From the NCBI RefSeq assembly GCF_039521365.1, contig NZ_BAAACF010000003.1:186001-250000 (forward strand): 64,000 nt of DNA. Reading direction: 5' to 3'. The stretch comes from Clostridium_AW malenominatum. GTDB lineage: Bacteria > Bacillota > Clostridia > Clostridiales > Clostridiaceae. Made by a program: the position numbers and the translations under genes. This document shows positions 40,378 through 48,542 of the stretch, one piece after another. Below the pieces are notes generated by a model. That model was given only the letters and a program-made list of their open reading frames with translations, was not told the DNA's origin and searched no databases. Position 1 is the stretch's first letter, and each line of letters opens with the position of its first letter.

Positions 40378-41817
40378 GTGAGAATCCATAAAAAATTTTT
40401 TTTAATTACTGCTTTTATATTAATATTAACAATAGTATTTCACTCTCCAATGCCTGGTGTAGCTGATCAGGGAGACTTCCAAAGGGTAATGTCCGTTACA
40501 GGAATAGGGGAAATGGCAAACAGCTCTGGATATCACTGGTTTAAGTATGTTACTCCTGAATATAAAATAGCTCCCTTAAGTCTTTTAAGACTCTCAGGAA
40601 TTATTCCAACTACTAGTATGATTTATCCTATCACTTTAACACGAATTATTTCTACAATTTTCGCCGTAGAATATTTCAATACCAAAATTTTAGCCTTTGT
40701 GTATGCCGCTATGTACTCCTTTGCACTTTATATTTGTTTAAAATATATAAATATCAAAAGAAAGAGTACCTATATTTTTTTCGCAGTACTGTCTTTACTT
40801 ATATTAATGGATGGCAATTATCTTGTATGGTTTAATAGCTTATATGGAGAAAGTATGATGATTACCGGATTACTTCTTTTCATTTCATCTATACTGTATC
40901 TTTGTGCCAACATAAAAGCCATAACCTTTAAAAAGCTTTTACTTCCCTTTTTCTCAGCTCTTTTATTTTTAGGAGCTAAAATGCAATGTTTTTCAGCTTT
41001 GCCACTAATATTTTTCATTATTATAAGAATAACCCTTCTTAGAGAAAATAAGATTTCAATTAAAAAGCCCATTATTCTCCTTTCCTTAATTTTAATATTT
41101 TATGTAGGGGGAATATACTATGAGGTAAATAGTAGCTGCGGAATAGATACACAGTATAACTCAGTGTTCTATGGTATACTAAAAAATTCTAAAACTCCTG
41201 TAGAAGACCTGAGGGGGTTAGGCTTACCTGATGACATGGTATTTGAGGCTGGAAAACACGCTTATCTTCCTAAAGAGGATTACAAAAAATATACACCGGG
41301 CTCTCCTTTCACCATAAATGAATTTAACGAAAAGATTAGTAATTTAAAACTATTAAAATTTTATTTACTTAAACCTCATAGACTTATTGATGGTATGGAA
41401 TACACTGCTTCCCAAGCCTTTAACACAGAAGGATTTCTCGGGAAGTACGAAAAGTCCTCTATTAGTGAATATACTTATAAGTTAAATCGATTTACTTTAT
41501 GGTCAAACTATAGAAACTCCTATTTACCTAAAAGCTTGTTTTTTTTAATTATATTTTATCTTTTAATAATTTCAGTATCTATCCTTGAATATATAAGAAA
41601 AAAGGGAGATACCTCTTGCCGAATACGTATAGAGCTTTTATGGGTAATTATATTTATTGGACTTTTGCAATTTCCAATGCCTTATATAGGCAACGGCCAA
41701 GCAGACACAGGAAAACAGCTTTTTTTGTTTAATTATACCTTTGACATTACTTTTCTTGTAGCTTGCACTTGGATTTTTCATAAGTTCTCTAAGTTCGGAA
41801 TAAAAAACAAAGTTTAA
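40378..41817 (+). CDS. Polytopic membrane protein, probable GT-C type glycan transferase (WsfD-like)
   Basis: The 479-residue protein has about 10 hydrophobic helices and two larger extracellular loops. The first loop starts VADQGDFQRVMSVTG, an acidic motif in the place where GT-C enzymes keep their catalytic aspartate. Proteins of this shape use lipid-linked sugars to decorate envelope polymers on the outer side of the membrane. The next two genes encode the matching polyprenyl-phosphate sugar transferase and GtrA flippase, so it should be the third component. GTG at 40378 follows AAAGGATGATTTT. The sugar and the polymer are unknown; the WsfD name is a tentative likeness. Confidence 0.65.
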   Translation: MRIHKKFFLITAFILILTIVFHSPMPGVADQGDFQRVMSVTGIGEMANSSGYHWFKYVTPEYKIAPLSLLRLSGIIPTTSMIYPITLTRIISTIFAVEYFNTKILAFVYAAMYSFALYICLKYINIKRKSTYIFFAVLSLLILMDGNYLVWFNSLYGESMMITGLLLFISSILYLCANIKAITFKKLLLPFFSALLFLGAKMQCFSALPLIFFIIIRITLLRENKISIKKPIILLSLILIFYVGGIYYEVNSSCGIDTQYNSVFYGILKNSKTPVEDLRGLGLPDDMVFEAGKHAYLPKEDYKKYTPGSPFTINEFNEKISNLKLLKFYLLKPHRLIDGMEYTASQAFNTEGFLGKYEKSSISEYTYKLNRFTLWSNYRNSYLPKSLFFLIIFYLLIISVSILEYIRKKGDTSCRIRIELLWVIIFIGLLQFPMPYIGNGQADTGKQLFLFNYTFDITFLVACTWIFHKFSKFGIKNKV

Positions 41818-41861
41818 GGAAGAATATTATGGAAAGTAAACTATGAATGCGAGGTGAGTTT

Positions 41862-42872
41862 ATGGACAAAAAACTTATATCAATAATTGTACCTATGTAT
41901 TTCGAAGAGGAAGTGGCAGAGGAGTGCTATAATAGGCTCACTTCTGTAGCTAGGGAAAATAACCTTAATTATGAAATTATATTTGTTAATGATGGAAGTA
42001 CTGATAAAACTTTAGATATACTAGAAGAAATGGCTAAAAAAGATTCCCGTGTTAAAATTATCAGCTTTTCTAGAAATTTTGGTCATCAAATTGCTGTTAC
42101 AGCTGGTATCGATAAAGCAAGAGGGGATGCCGCTGTCATAATTGATGCAGATTTACAAGATCCACCAGAACTCATACCCCATATGATTAAGTTATGGCAG
42201 GATGGGTTTGATGTGGTATATGGCAAAAGAAAAAAAAGAGAAGGCGAAAGTTCCTTTAAGCTTGTTACCGCTAAATTATTTTATAGATTTTTAAATAGTA
42301 TGAGTAGTGTAAAGATACCTATGGACACAGGTGATTTTAGACTAATAGATAGGAAAGTAATTCTTGAATTAAAAAATATGCCTGAACATAATAGATTTTT
42401 ACGAGGCATGTCCAGTTGGATAGGTTTTAAACAAATAGCTTTAGAGTATCATAGAAAAGAACGTTTTGCAGGAGAAACAAAATATCCTCTTAAGAAAATG
42501 ATTAGATTTGCGCTAGACGGTATTTTTTCCTTTTCTTCAAAGCCTTTAAAATTTATAGAATATTTAGGTTCAGTAACTATAATAATAGCTCTTTTTCTTT
42601 TTGCTTATTCAGTAATAACCCCTAGTACCCTCATGGCAACTTTAACGGCTTTAACTTTTATTGGAGGGATTCAACTTCTTTCCCTAGGAATAGTGGGTGA
42701 ATATATTTCTAGAATTTATGACGAGAGCAAAGGAAGACCCTTATATATTATTGACAAAGAAATTAATTTAGATAGCGGAGTAATAAAACCAATATACGTA
42801 GTAGACAAGGAAATCAACTCCTACGATAGTTTGCAAAAAACTGTAGGGTGGATTGGAAATGAAGTAAAATGA
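41862..42872 (+). CDS. GT2 glycosyltransferase, GtrB/CsbB-like polyprenyl-phosphate sugar transferase
   Basis: The 336-residue protein has an N-terminal GT-A domain with ISIIVPMYFEEE, FVNDGSTDKTLDIL and DADLQDPPELIPHM, and two C-terminal membrane helices (about residues 230-290). It matches the DPM1/GtrB family, which transfers a sugar from UDP-sugar to undecaprenyl phosphate on the cytoplasmic face. A C-terminal extension after the second helix repeats the IxVVDKEIN theme twice. GAGGTGAGTTT precedes the ATG at 41862; a start five codons earlier is less likely. It overlaps the GtrA gene by 4 bases. Confidence 0.88.
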   Translation: MDKKLISIIVPMYFEEEVAEECYNRLTSVARENNLNYEIIFVNDGSTDKTLDILEEMAKKDSRVKIISFSRNFGHQIAVTAGIDKARGDAAVIIDADLQDPPELIPHMIKLWQDGFDVVYGKRKKREGESSFKLVTAKLFYRFLNSMSSVKIPMDTGDFRLIDRKVILELKNMPEHNRFLRGMSSWIGFKQIALEYHRKERFAGETKYPLKKMIRFALDGIFSFSSKPLKFIEYLGSVTIIIALFLFAYSVITPSTLMATLTALTFIGGIQLLSLGIVGEYISRIYDESKGRPLYIIDKEINLDSGVIKPIYVVDKEINSYDSLQKTVGWIGNEVK

Positions 42873-43258
42873 TTAGATTTTTAAAGTTTTCTATTGTTGG
42901 TGGTGTAAATACTCTTATTTCTCTATGGATTTTCTACATTTTAAATAAACTTTTAGGACTTAATCCCTTGGTTAGTTCTGCAATAGGTTATATATGCGGA
43001 ATGCTCAATAGCTATATCTTAAATAAAAAATGGACTTTTAAGGATACTAATAGTAAACCACTTTTACAACTTATAAAATTTTCTTTAGTAAATGCTATAT
43101 CCTTAGGAATTAATCTATTAGCAATGTATGTTTTAGTCCATAACTTTAATATAGACAGTATGATATCCCAAGTATTTGCCACTGGCTTTTCCACTATTTC
43201 AAATTACATAGGAAGTAAAATCTTTGTCTTTCATTACCCTAAAGAAAGTATAATCTAA
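42869..43258 (+). CDS. GtrA-family flippase
   Basis: The 129-residue protein has four membrane helices and the GtrA pattern RFLKFSIVGGVNTLISLWIFYIL at the start and ISNYIGSKIFVF at the end. GtrA proteins are thought to flip polyprenyl-phosphate-linked sugars to the outer face. The ATG overlaps the GT2 stop codon (ATGA), so translation is coupled. With the two upstream genes it completes a three-component glycosylation system resembling GtrABC of phages or CsbB-YfhO-GtrA in Bacillus lipoteichoic acid decoration. Confidence 0.88.
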   Translation: MIRFLKFSIVGGVNTLISLWIFYILNKLLGLNPLVSSAIGYICGMLNSYILNKKWTFKDTNSKPLLQLIKFSLVNAISLGINLLAMYVLVHNFNIDSMISQVFATGFSTISNYIGSKIFVFHYPKESII

Positions 43259-43263
43259 AAAAT

Positions 43264-43303
43264 TTAAAGCCCAAATGGAGAGTTAACTTCATTTGGGCTT
43301 TAA
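43264..43303. terminator. Terminator after the first glycosylation module
   Basis: TTAAAGCCCAAATG pairs perfectly with CATTTGGGCTTTAA around a 12-base loop, between convergent genes. The T run is short on the plus strand. Confidence 0.8.
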
Positions 43304-43334
43304 CCATATTTTATCCCATAACTAATAACTCTGT

Positions 43335-43814
43335 TTATATAAACAACTGCATATCTGAGTTTAATGCATCTCTTAAATACTCCTTTGCATCTACAATCTC
43401 TAACTCAGGTATTAACTCTTCTTTTTTAAATCCCATTACATCCAAAGATAGCTTGCACCCATAAAACTTTACCCCTTTTTTTCGTGCACCATTTAAAAAG
43501 TCTATTAAACGTGGAGTTTCATCTTCTTTCATCATTTCTAAAAGCATTGATTTTCCTACCCCACTAAAGTTCATTTTAGATAAGGGAAGTTCTTCTGGTC
43601 CTTTAGGGGTCATCATTGAAAACATTTTTTCATAGGTGGTTTTATCTTCTGATGAAAGTTTTTCTGGATCTCTTAGTAAAAATATTCCCCAAAATGCAAA
43701 GAACATAGTTACTTCAGCTTCTAATTCCCTTGCAGAATTTGCTAATATTAAAGCAGCCAATGCTTTATCATATTCTCCACTGAACATTACAATATTAACT
43801 TTCTTATTATCCAT
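43335..43814 (-). CDS. DsrE/DsrF/DrsH-like family protein
   Basis: The 159-residue cytosolic protein has the DsrE2 pattern: VNIVMFSGEYDKALAALILANSA, a middle FFAFWGIFLLRD, and a conserved cysteine in GVKFYGCKLSLDVMGF. Family members carry sulfur as persulfide or are linked to peroxiredoxin-like membrane systems. Here it is the last gene after the molybdopterin-binding protein, 69 bases away, so it may move sulfur or selenium to the molybdenum hydroxylase; that is inference. AAGGAG lies 11 bases before the ATG at 43814. A GTG four codons earlier sits too close to that sequence. Confidence 0.75.
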   Translation of the reverse strand: MDNKKVNIVMFSGEYDKALAALILANSARELEAEVTMFFAFWGIFLLRDPEKLSSEDKTTYEKMFSMMTPKGPEELPLSKMNFSGVGKSMLLEMMKEDETPRLIDFLNGARKKGVKFYGCKLSLDVMGFKKEELIPELEIVDAKEYLRDALNSDMQLFI

Positions 43815-43883
43815 ACTCCTAATCACTCCTTAGCTACTGCTCTATTTTTCGTATTAAGAGTATTTTAGGTAATAAAATATTTT

Positions 43884-44903
43884 TTATACCCCTTTTCCAA
43901 AGGAACATTTAGGGAATGTACAAACCTCGCAGTCTAAACAAAGCCCTCCATGGCCATACTGAACCATACCCTCCAATGTTAATTTTTCACCTGATAATAT
44001 CCTTGGAAGTACTAAGTCAAATACTGTTCTTTTATTATACATTACACAACCTGGAAGCCCTAATATTGGTATATCTCCATAATAAGAAACCAATAACATA
44101 GAGCCCGGAAGAACAGGCGCACCATAAGTAACCACCTCTGCTCCTGTAGCCTTTATAGCTGCTGGAGTTAAGTCGTCAGGGTCTACAGACATCCCCCCTG
44201 TACAAATTACCATTTCAGCTCCTTTATCTATCCATTCTTTTATAGCTTCAGTTATCTCTTCTGCATGGTCGGGAAGTATGGTTTGCCCTAATACATGGCA
44301 GTTATATTCTTCTACCTTTTTCATTACAACTGGCCCAAAGGCATCCTTTATCCTTCCGTGGTAAACTTCATTTCCTGTGGTTACTATTCCAACCTTTTTG
44401 CCTACTATTGGTACAACCTTCACTATATTCTCTACTATTGTCGACTCTGCCTTTAATATCTTCTCTTCTTCAATTATAAGAGGAATTATCCTAGTACCTG
44501 CAACCTTTTGCCCTTTTTTAACTGGTGTATTATTATGAACTGTTACAAGAACCATTTCTCCAAAGGAATTAAATTTACAAAGTTCTTCCTTGTTTATTTT
44601 CAAGAGACCATCTTCCGCTGCAATAAAATCAATCTTACCCTCTTTAATATCACTAAAGTTTAAACCCTCTCCTGCAACTAATTCCTTTATTCTTAAAGCA
44701 GCCTCATTTTCATGGATTATGCCCTCTTTCTTTTCCCATACATATATATGATCCTTTCCCAACGCTAAAAGATTTGGTATATCTTCTTCTCTTATTACAT
44801 GCCCCTTTTTAAAACCAATTCCTTTAAACTCTCCTGGAATTATCTTTGTAATATCATGACATAAAATTGAACCTACAGCCTCTTCAACTCTAATTTTTTT
44901 CAT
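43884..44903 (-). CDS. Molybdopterin-binding MoeA/MoaB-type protein with C-terminal cysteine motif
   Basis: The 339-residue protein ends in a Mog/MoeA-type domain (about residues 170-315), with GKKVGIVTTGNEVYHG and VICTGGMSVDPDDLTPAAI, where molybdopterin-adenylate binds. The N-terminal half is unlike classical MoeA. The extreme C-terminus has GGLCLDCEVCTFPKCSFGKG, four cysteines that could hold a metal or cluster. In clostridia this type lies beside xanthine dehydrogenase and molybdate genes, as here, and probably inserts or holds molybdenum for the hydroxylase. The ATG at 44903, after GAGGGATAAAT, is preferred over one six codons earlier that overlaps modB. Confidence 0.82.
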   Translation of the reverse strand: MKKIRVEEAVGSILCHDITKIIPGEFKGIGFKKGHVIREEDIPNLLALGKDHIYVWEKKEGIIHENEAALRIKELVAGEGLNFSDIKEGKIDFIAAEDGLLKINKEELCKFNSFGEMVLVTVHNNTPVKKGQKVAGTRIIPLIIEEEKILKAESTIVENIVKVVPIVGKKVGIVTTGNEVYHGRIKDAFGPVVMKKVEEYNCHVLGQTILPDHAEEITEAIKEWIDKGAEMVICTGGMSVDPDDLTPAAIKATGAEVVTYGAPVLPGSMLLVSYYGDIPILGLPGCVMYNKRTVFDLVLPRILSGEKLTLEGMVQYGHGGLCLDCEVCTFPKCSFGKGV

Positions 44904-44913
44904 ATTTATCCCT

Positions 44914-45579
44914 CTATTCATAAATATTGCTCTTCTTTAATAATCTATTTGATACTGCTATAAATATAAAACTTACACTTATTGTAATAAAAACTAATAA
45001 ATTTCCGTTTTTCAAATCTCCACTTTCTACCGCGTAGTATATGGCCATGGGGATTGTTTGAGTTTTTCCTGGAATATTTCCTGCTACCATGAGAGTGGCC
45101 CCAAATTCCCCAAAGGCCCTTCCAAAAGAAAGTATAAGTCCACTTATGATTCCTCTTATGGACAGTGGCAAAGTGATATTTTTAAATATAGTCCATTCAT
45201 CCGCTCCCATAACTCTAGCTGAATCTGCATAATCTGAACTTAAACTAGTAAAAGTAGCCTTTGCGCTTTGATACATTATTGGTAATGATACTATAAAGGC
45301 TGCTATAGCAGCTCCCATCCATGTAAATACAAGTCGTATCCCAAAAGTATTATATAGAGCACTTCCAATAATTCCATTTCTTCCAACGACTATTAACAAT
45401 AAATAGCCTATTACTGATGGTGGCAAAAACATTGGGCAAAGTATGATAGTTTCAATAATTCCTTTAAACCTCCAATTACCCTTTATAATGGAGTGAGCTA
45501 ATATTATACCAAAGATAAAACTAAAAAATGTAGCTACAGAAGCCACTTTTAAAGAAATTAAAATCGCATCTAATATCAT
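44914..45579 (-). CDS. modB: Molybdate ABC transporter permease
   Basis: The 221-residue integral membrane protein has about five or six helices and the permease signature EWTIFKNITLPLSIRGIISGLILSFGRAFGEFGATLMV, the EAA loop that contacts the ATPase. ModB moves molybdate through the membrane with ModA and ModC. It follows modA by 3 bases. No ModC ATPase gene is present in the operon or elsewhere in the window, so the energy subunit must come from another locus. The GEFGATLMV signature favours molybdate or tungstate over sulfate. Confidence 0.92.
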   Translation of the reverse strand: MILDAILISLKVASVATFFSFIFGIILAHSIIKGNWRFKGIIETIILCPMFLPPSVIGYLLLIVVGRNGIIGSALYNTFGIRLVFTWMGAAIAAFIVSLPIMYQSAKATFTSLSSDYADSARVMGADEWTIFKNITLPLSIRGIISGLILSFGRAFGEFGATLMVAGNIPGKTQTIPMAIYYAVESGDLKNGNLLVFITISVSFIFIAVSNRLLKKSNIYE

Positions 45580-45582
45580 ATT

Positions 45583-46362
45583 TTAATTCAACACCTTAAA
45601 TTTATACTTAATAAAAATTTCATCACTTTGGGAATTTGTAATATATTTAATAAACTCATTTACTTCTTCTTTTTTATTGCTACCCTTTATCTTGCCAATA
45701 GGATAAATTATTTCCTCATGGGTACTCTCAGGTATAGTCTGCACTATATAGCTATTCTTAAGATTTATAGCATCGCTTTTATATACTATTCCAGCCTGGG
45801 CTTCTCCCTTTTCCACATATTCTAGCACTTGCTTTACATCCTTTGCATATACTATTTTACTTTGCAACAAATTCCAAACTTCTAGTTTCTCTAAGCTCTG
45901 TTTCCCATAAATACCCGCAGGTACAGTTTTAGTTTCACCTAGAGCAAAAATTATGTTTTTATTTATTAAACCTGCTATAGAATCTATCTTTTCATTTGAG
46001 TTATGTGCTATTATTACCAGGGAGTTTCCTAGAAGATTCATTATAGAGTTTTCTTCTATGAGGCCTTTATTATCTAGTTTTTTCATGTTTTCATAGGCTG
46101 CAGATATAAATAAATCTACCTCTGCCCCTTCTTCAATTTGTTTTTGAAGTGTTCCTGAGCCACCCAAATTCAAATTAACTTTTATTCCTCTATCCTTTTC
46201 AAAGGTTTTTATTATTTCGTTTAATGGTTCCTTTAAACTAGCTGCTACACTAATAGTTATTTCTTTTTTAATCTCTGGGCTTTTTTTGCAGCCGCTAAGA
46301 GTAAGAACGAAAATAAGTATTATTAACAAAACAGTTGAAGTAATCACTCTTGCTCTATTCAT
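45583..46362 (-). CDS. modA: Molybdate-binding lipoprotein
   Basis: The 259-residue protein has a lipoprotein signal (lipobox LSGC, Cys25) and a type II solute-binding fold. Landmarks are ISVAASLKEPLNEIIKTFE, NLGGSGTLQKQIEEGAEVD and FALGETKTVPAGIYGKQ, the molybdate-binding residues being in the AASL and GSG loops. It would be tethered outside the membrane and hand molybdate or tungstate to ModB. Its start overlaps the 3' end of yqeB by 8 bases. The genomic place in the xanthine dehydrogenase operon supports molybdate as ligand. Confidence 0.92.
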   Translation of the reverse strand: MNRARVITSTVLLIILIFVLTLSGCKKSPEIKKEITISVAASLKEPLNEIIKTFEKDRGIKVNLNLGGSGTLQKQIEEGAEVDLFISAAYENMKKLDNKGLIEENSIMNLLGNSLVIIAHNSNEKIDSIAGLINKNIIFALGETKTVPAGIYGKQSLEKLEVWNLLQSKIVYAKDVKQVLEYVEKGEAQAGIVYKSDAINLKNSYIVQTIPESTHEEIIYPIGKIKGSNKKEEVNEFIKYITNSQSDEIFIKYKFKVLN

Positions 46363-47179
46363 ACTTTAAAATCCTCTCCAATTCCTTATTTTTCAGAAAT
46401 AATATAGCTTCCAATACTCCACCAGCTATAGCTCTAGCTTTGTCAGATATAGTGAAACAGTTGTCTAATTCGCTAAGCCTTGGATCTATATCTGCAATCT
46501 TTAATCCTTCCCATACATTAAATCCATCTCTTATAATGCCTCTTAAAACTCCGTCTATAGTCCCCCTTACTTCCTTATCTCCTACAAGGGCTATAACCTG
46601 ATCCTTTGAAACTACCGAGCCTATGTCTTTTATAACCTTTATAGTCCCCTTTGATGGGCTGTATATGACTCTTTCCTTAGAAAAGCCTTTAATCTCCCCA
46701 GGAACCCCTGTGTTTTCCATAGCACAACCTTTATAAATAACTTTGCCAAGATTATGACCCCTCATAGTTTCAATAACTGCATGCACATCTTTCCCTGCCT
46801 CAAAGCCTGGCCCCAAGGCAACTGTAATGGATGCTTTATCTATAGTCATACCTAGATTTTTTTTTGCAAGTATACAATCTACCACCGCTAAGGGTTTAAT
46901 TTTTTCTATATAGTCTCCTTTTGGATCTATAATTACAGGAACATTCTCCTCATTCCAAATCTCCTCAATATGCTCTAGGCTACTTGCTTTAATAGCTGTA
47001 ATCCCCTCTATTGTAACCTGTCCTTCGTAAACAGCTTCCCCATAGCAGACCTTTCTTCTTATAGCCGTAGGCGCTGGCACCTCCAATACAAGAAGGTGAA
47101 ATCCACATTTAGAAAGCTTATTAATAATTCCTGAAGCTATGTCTCCTCCACCTCTTACAACTATTTTATCTTTACTCAT
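46355..47179 (-). CDS. yqeB: Selenium-dependent molybdenum hydroxylase accessory protein YqeB (EF2563 family)
   Basis: The 274-residue cytosolic protein starts with a nucleotide-binding-like motif (KIVVRGGGDIASGIINKLSKCGF) and includes VPAPTAIRRKVCYGEAVY and GPGFEAGKDVHAVIETMRGHNLG. These are signatures of the EF2563/YqeB family, found with selenium-dependent molybdenum hydroxylases. Its conserved cysteines may handle the labile selenium ligand; the reaction is not established. AGGTG lies 6 bases before the ATG at 47179; a GTG three codons earlier is possible. It overlaps mocA by 8 bases. Confidence 0.88.
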   Translation of the reverse strand: MSKDKIVVRGGGDIASGIINKLSKCGFHLLVLEVPAPTAIRRKVCYGEAVYEGQVTIEGITAIKASSLEHIEEIWNEENVPVIIDPKGDYIEKIKPLAVVDCILAKKNLGMTIDKASITVALGPGFEAGKDVHAVIETMRGHNLGKVIYKGCAMENTGVPGEIKGFSKERVIYSPSKGTIKVIKDIGSVVSKDQVIALVGDKEVRGTIDGVLRGIIRDGFNVWEGLKIADIDPRLSELDNCFTISDKARAIAGGVLEAILFLKNKELERILKYE

Positions 47180-47756
47180 TAAACTCACCTACTAACCTTT
47201 CATATTCTTCTGGTGTGTCGATGTCCATAAGTATTTTACCATCCTCTATTTGCACAAAAATTATTTCTTCTAAATTTGATTTCATTATACTTCGCCCTCC
47301 TTCATCTCCTTGAAGGTTTAATAACGCTTCCCTATATATGGATGGGAATATTACAGGACTTCCTCTTTCACCTTTATACATGGGACATATAATTTTATCT
47401 TTATTTTCATAATGCTCCCCTAATAGTAGGTTAATGGTTCTATTATCTATAAAGGGCTGATCACCCGTGAAAAACATATAACCTTCTGAGTTTTTATTGG
47501 CGTTTTCTACTCCAAGCTTTATAGACTGGCTTTGACCCTTATAAGCCTCATGATTTTCCACTATACTAATTCCTTTATCAAAGCCCAGATCTAGTACCTC
47601 CTTGTCTCTTCCCACTAATATTATTTCATTAAAATCACATCTTTTTATGCTATTTATAACATGTTCTAAGACAGGCTTCCCTTTTAGTGGCATTAAAAGT
47701 TTGTTTTGTCCCATTCTTTTTCCATACCCCGATGCCATAATCACTGCACTTACCAT
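47172..47756 (-). CDS. mocA: Molybdenum cofactor cytidylyltransferase (MocA-like)
   Basis: The 194-residue protein is a MobA/MocA nucleotidyltransferase: VSAVIMASGYGKRMGQNKLLMPLKG is the CTP/GTP binding loop, and MFFTGDQPFID holds the metal-binding aspartate. MocA attaches CMP to molybdopterin to give the cytosine dinucleotide cofactor used by xanthine dehydrogenase-type enzymes, which fits the operon. The GSPVIFPSIYREALLNLQGDEGG region is typical of MocA over MobA. It lies 13 bases after yqeC. Confidence 0.88.
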   Translation of the reverse strand: MVSAVIMASGYGKRMGQNKLLMPLKGKPVLEHVINSIKRCDFNEIILVGRDKEVLDLGFDKGISIVENHEAYKGQSQSIKLGVENANKNSEGYMFFTGDQPFIDNRTINLLLGEHYENKDKIICPMYKGERGSPVIFPSIYREALLNLQGDEGGRSIMKSNLEEIIFVQIEDGKILMDIDTPEEYERLVGEFNE

Positions 47757-47769
47757 AAATTTAAACTCC

Positions 47770-48495
47770 TTAATGTAAAACTTCGAACATACCGCTCTTC
47801 ACGCTACCTGCCACTATCCTATGCAAGTAGTTAGGATTAATTTCTTTAATTCTTTTGTTTAATCTATGTGCTTGAAGTTTATCTTCATTACTTTCTACTT
47901 TATTAATAAACAGTATTTTCTCTCCTTTAGAATCCTTGAAAAGTCCCTCCTCATGAAGTATCAAATTTACTCCATGTTCTACGGTAATTTCCTCCTCAAG
48001 ATCCCCTCCTGTTATATTCAAAAATTTATCCATTCTATGAATTAATTTATTCTCTATATAATTGCCTATTGTACTTATATCAAAAACTCCAATGGTTTTA
48101 TCTGTGTCACTACATATTACAGGCTCCTGTTCTCCCCAACCCTTTAAAGGCTTCATCTTAGAGCCATCACTTTCAATTATGACATAATCAAAACTCTCTA
48201 TAATTTTATTAAGCTCTTCCCCTTGAAAACCTATAATTTTATTTTCACTATTTATTTTCTTTCCATAAATATATATACCTTTGTGTTTAATATTCCTAGT
48301 GGAATATGCATCTTCACCTATAAACATAAAATCATATTGATTATTACGGGGTACGAATATTTTAGTTGTGGTAGTAATCATCACTCTAAATTCTTTTCTC
48401 AACTCTTCCCCTAGTGCAAACATAAGACTTGTCTTTCCACCAGCTCCTACAATGGATATAACATCTTTTTCACTTAAATTAAATATTCTCCTCAT
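47770..48495 (-). CDS. yqeC: Selenium-cofactor biosynthesis protein YqeC family
   Basis: The 241-residue protein has a P-loop-like start (VISIVGAGGKTSLMFALGEELRK), a TTTTKIFVP segment and DYVIIESDGSKMKPLKGWGEQEPVI. These match YqeC, a marker of selenium-dependent molybdenum hydroxylases; its reaction is unknown, possibly ATP-dependent selenium insertion. AAGGTGATAT precedes the ATG at 48495. It stands between xdhA and mocA, and a strong hairpin (48514-48537) separates it from xdhA. No selD is seen in the window, so selenophosphate must come from elsewhere if selenium is used. Confidence 0.85.
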   Translation of the reverse strand: MRRIFNLSEKDVISIVGAGGKTSLMFALGEELRKEFRVMITTTTKIFVPRNNQYDFMFIGEDAYSTRNIKHKGIYIYGKKINSENKIIGFQGEELNKIIESFDYVIIESDGSKMKPLKGWGEQEPVICSDTDKTIGVFDISTIGNYIENKLIHRMDKFLNITGGDLEEEITVEHGVNLILHEEGLFKDSKGEKILFINKVESNEDKLQAHRLNKRIKEINPNYLHRIVAGSVKSGMFEVLH

Positions 48496-48513
48496 ATATC
48501 ACCTTAAACTTTT

Positions 48514-48537
48514 GGCGCTGTGCAAAAACACAGCGCC
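48514..48537. terminator. GC-rich hairpin between xdhA and yqeC
   Basis: GGCGCTGTG pairs perfectly with CACAGCGCC around a 6-base loop. On the minus strand no T run follows, so it may be a partial stop or an RNA-stability element that lowers expression of the accessory genes relative to xdh. Confidence 0.5.
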
Positions 48538-48542
48538 CTTTA

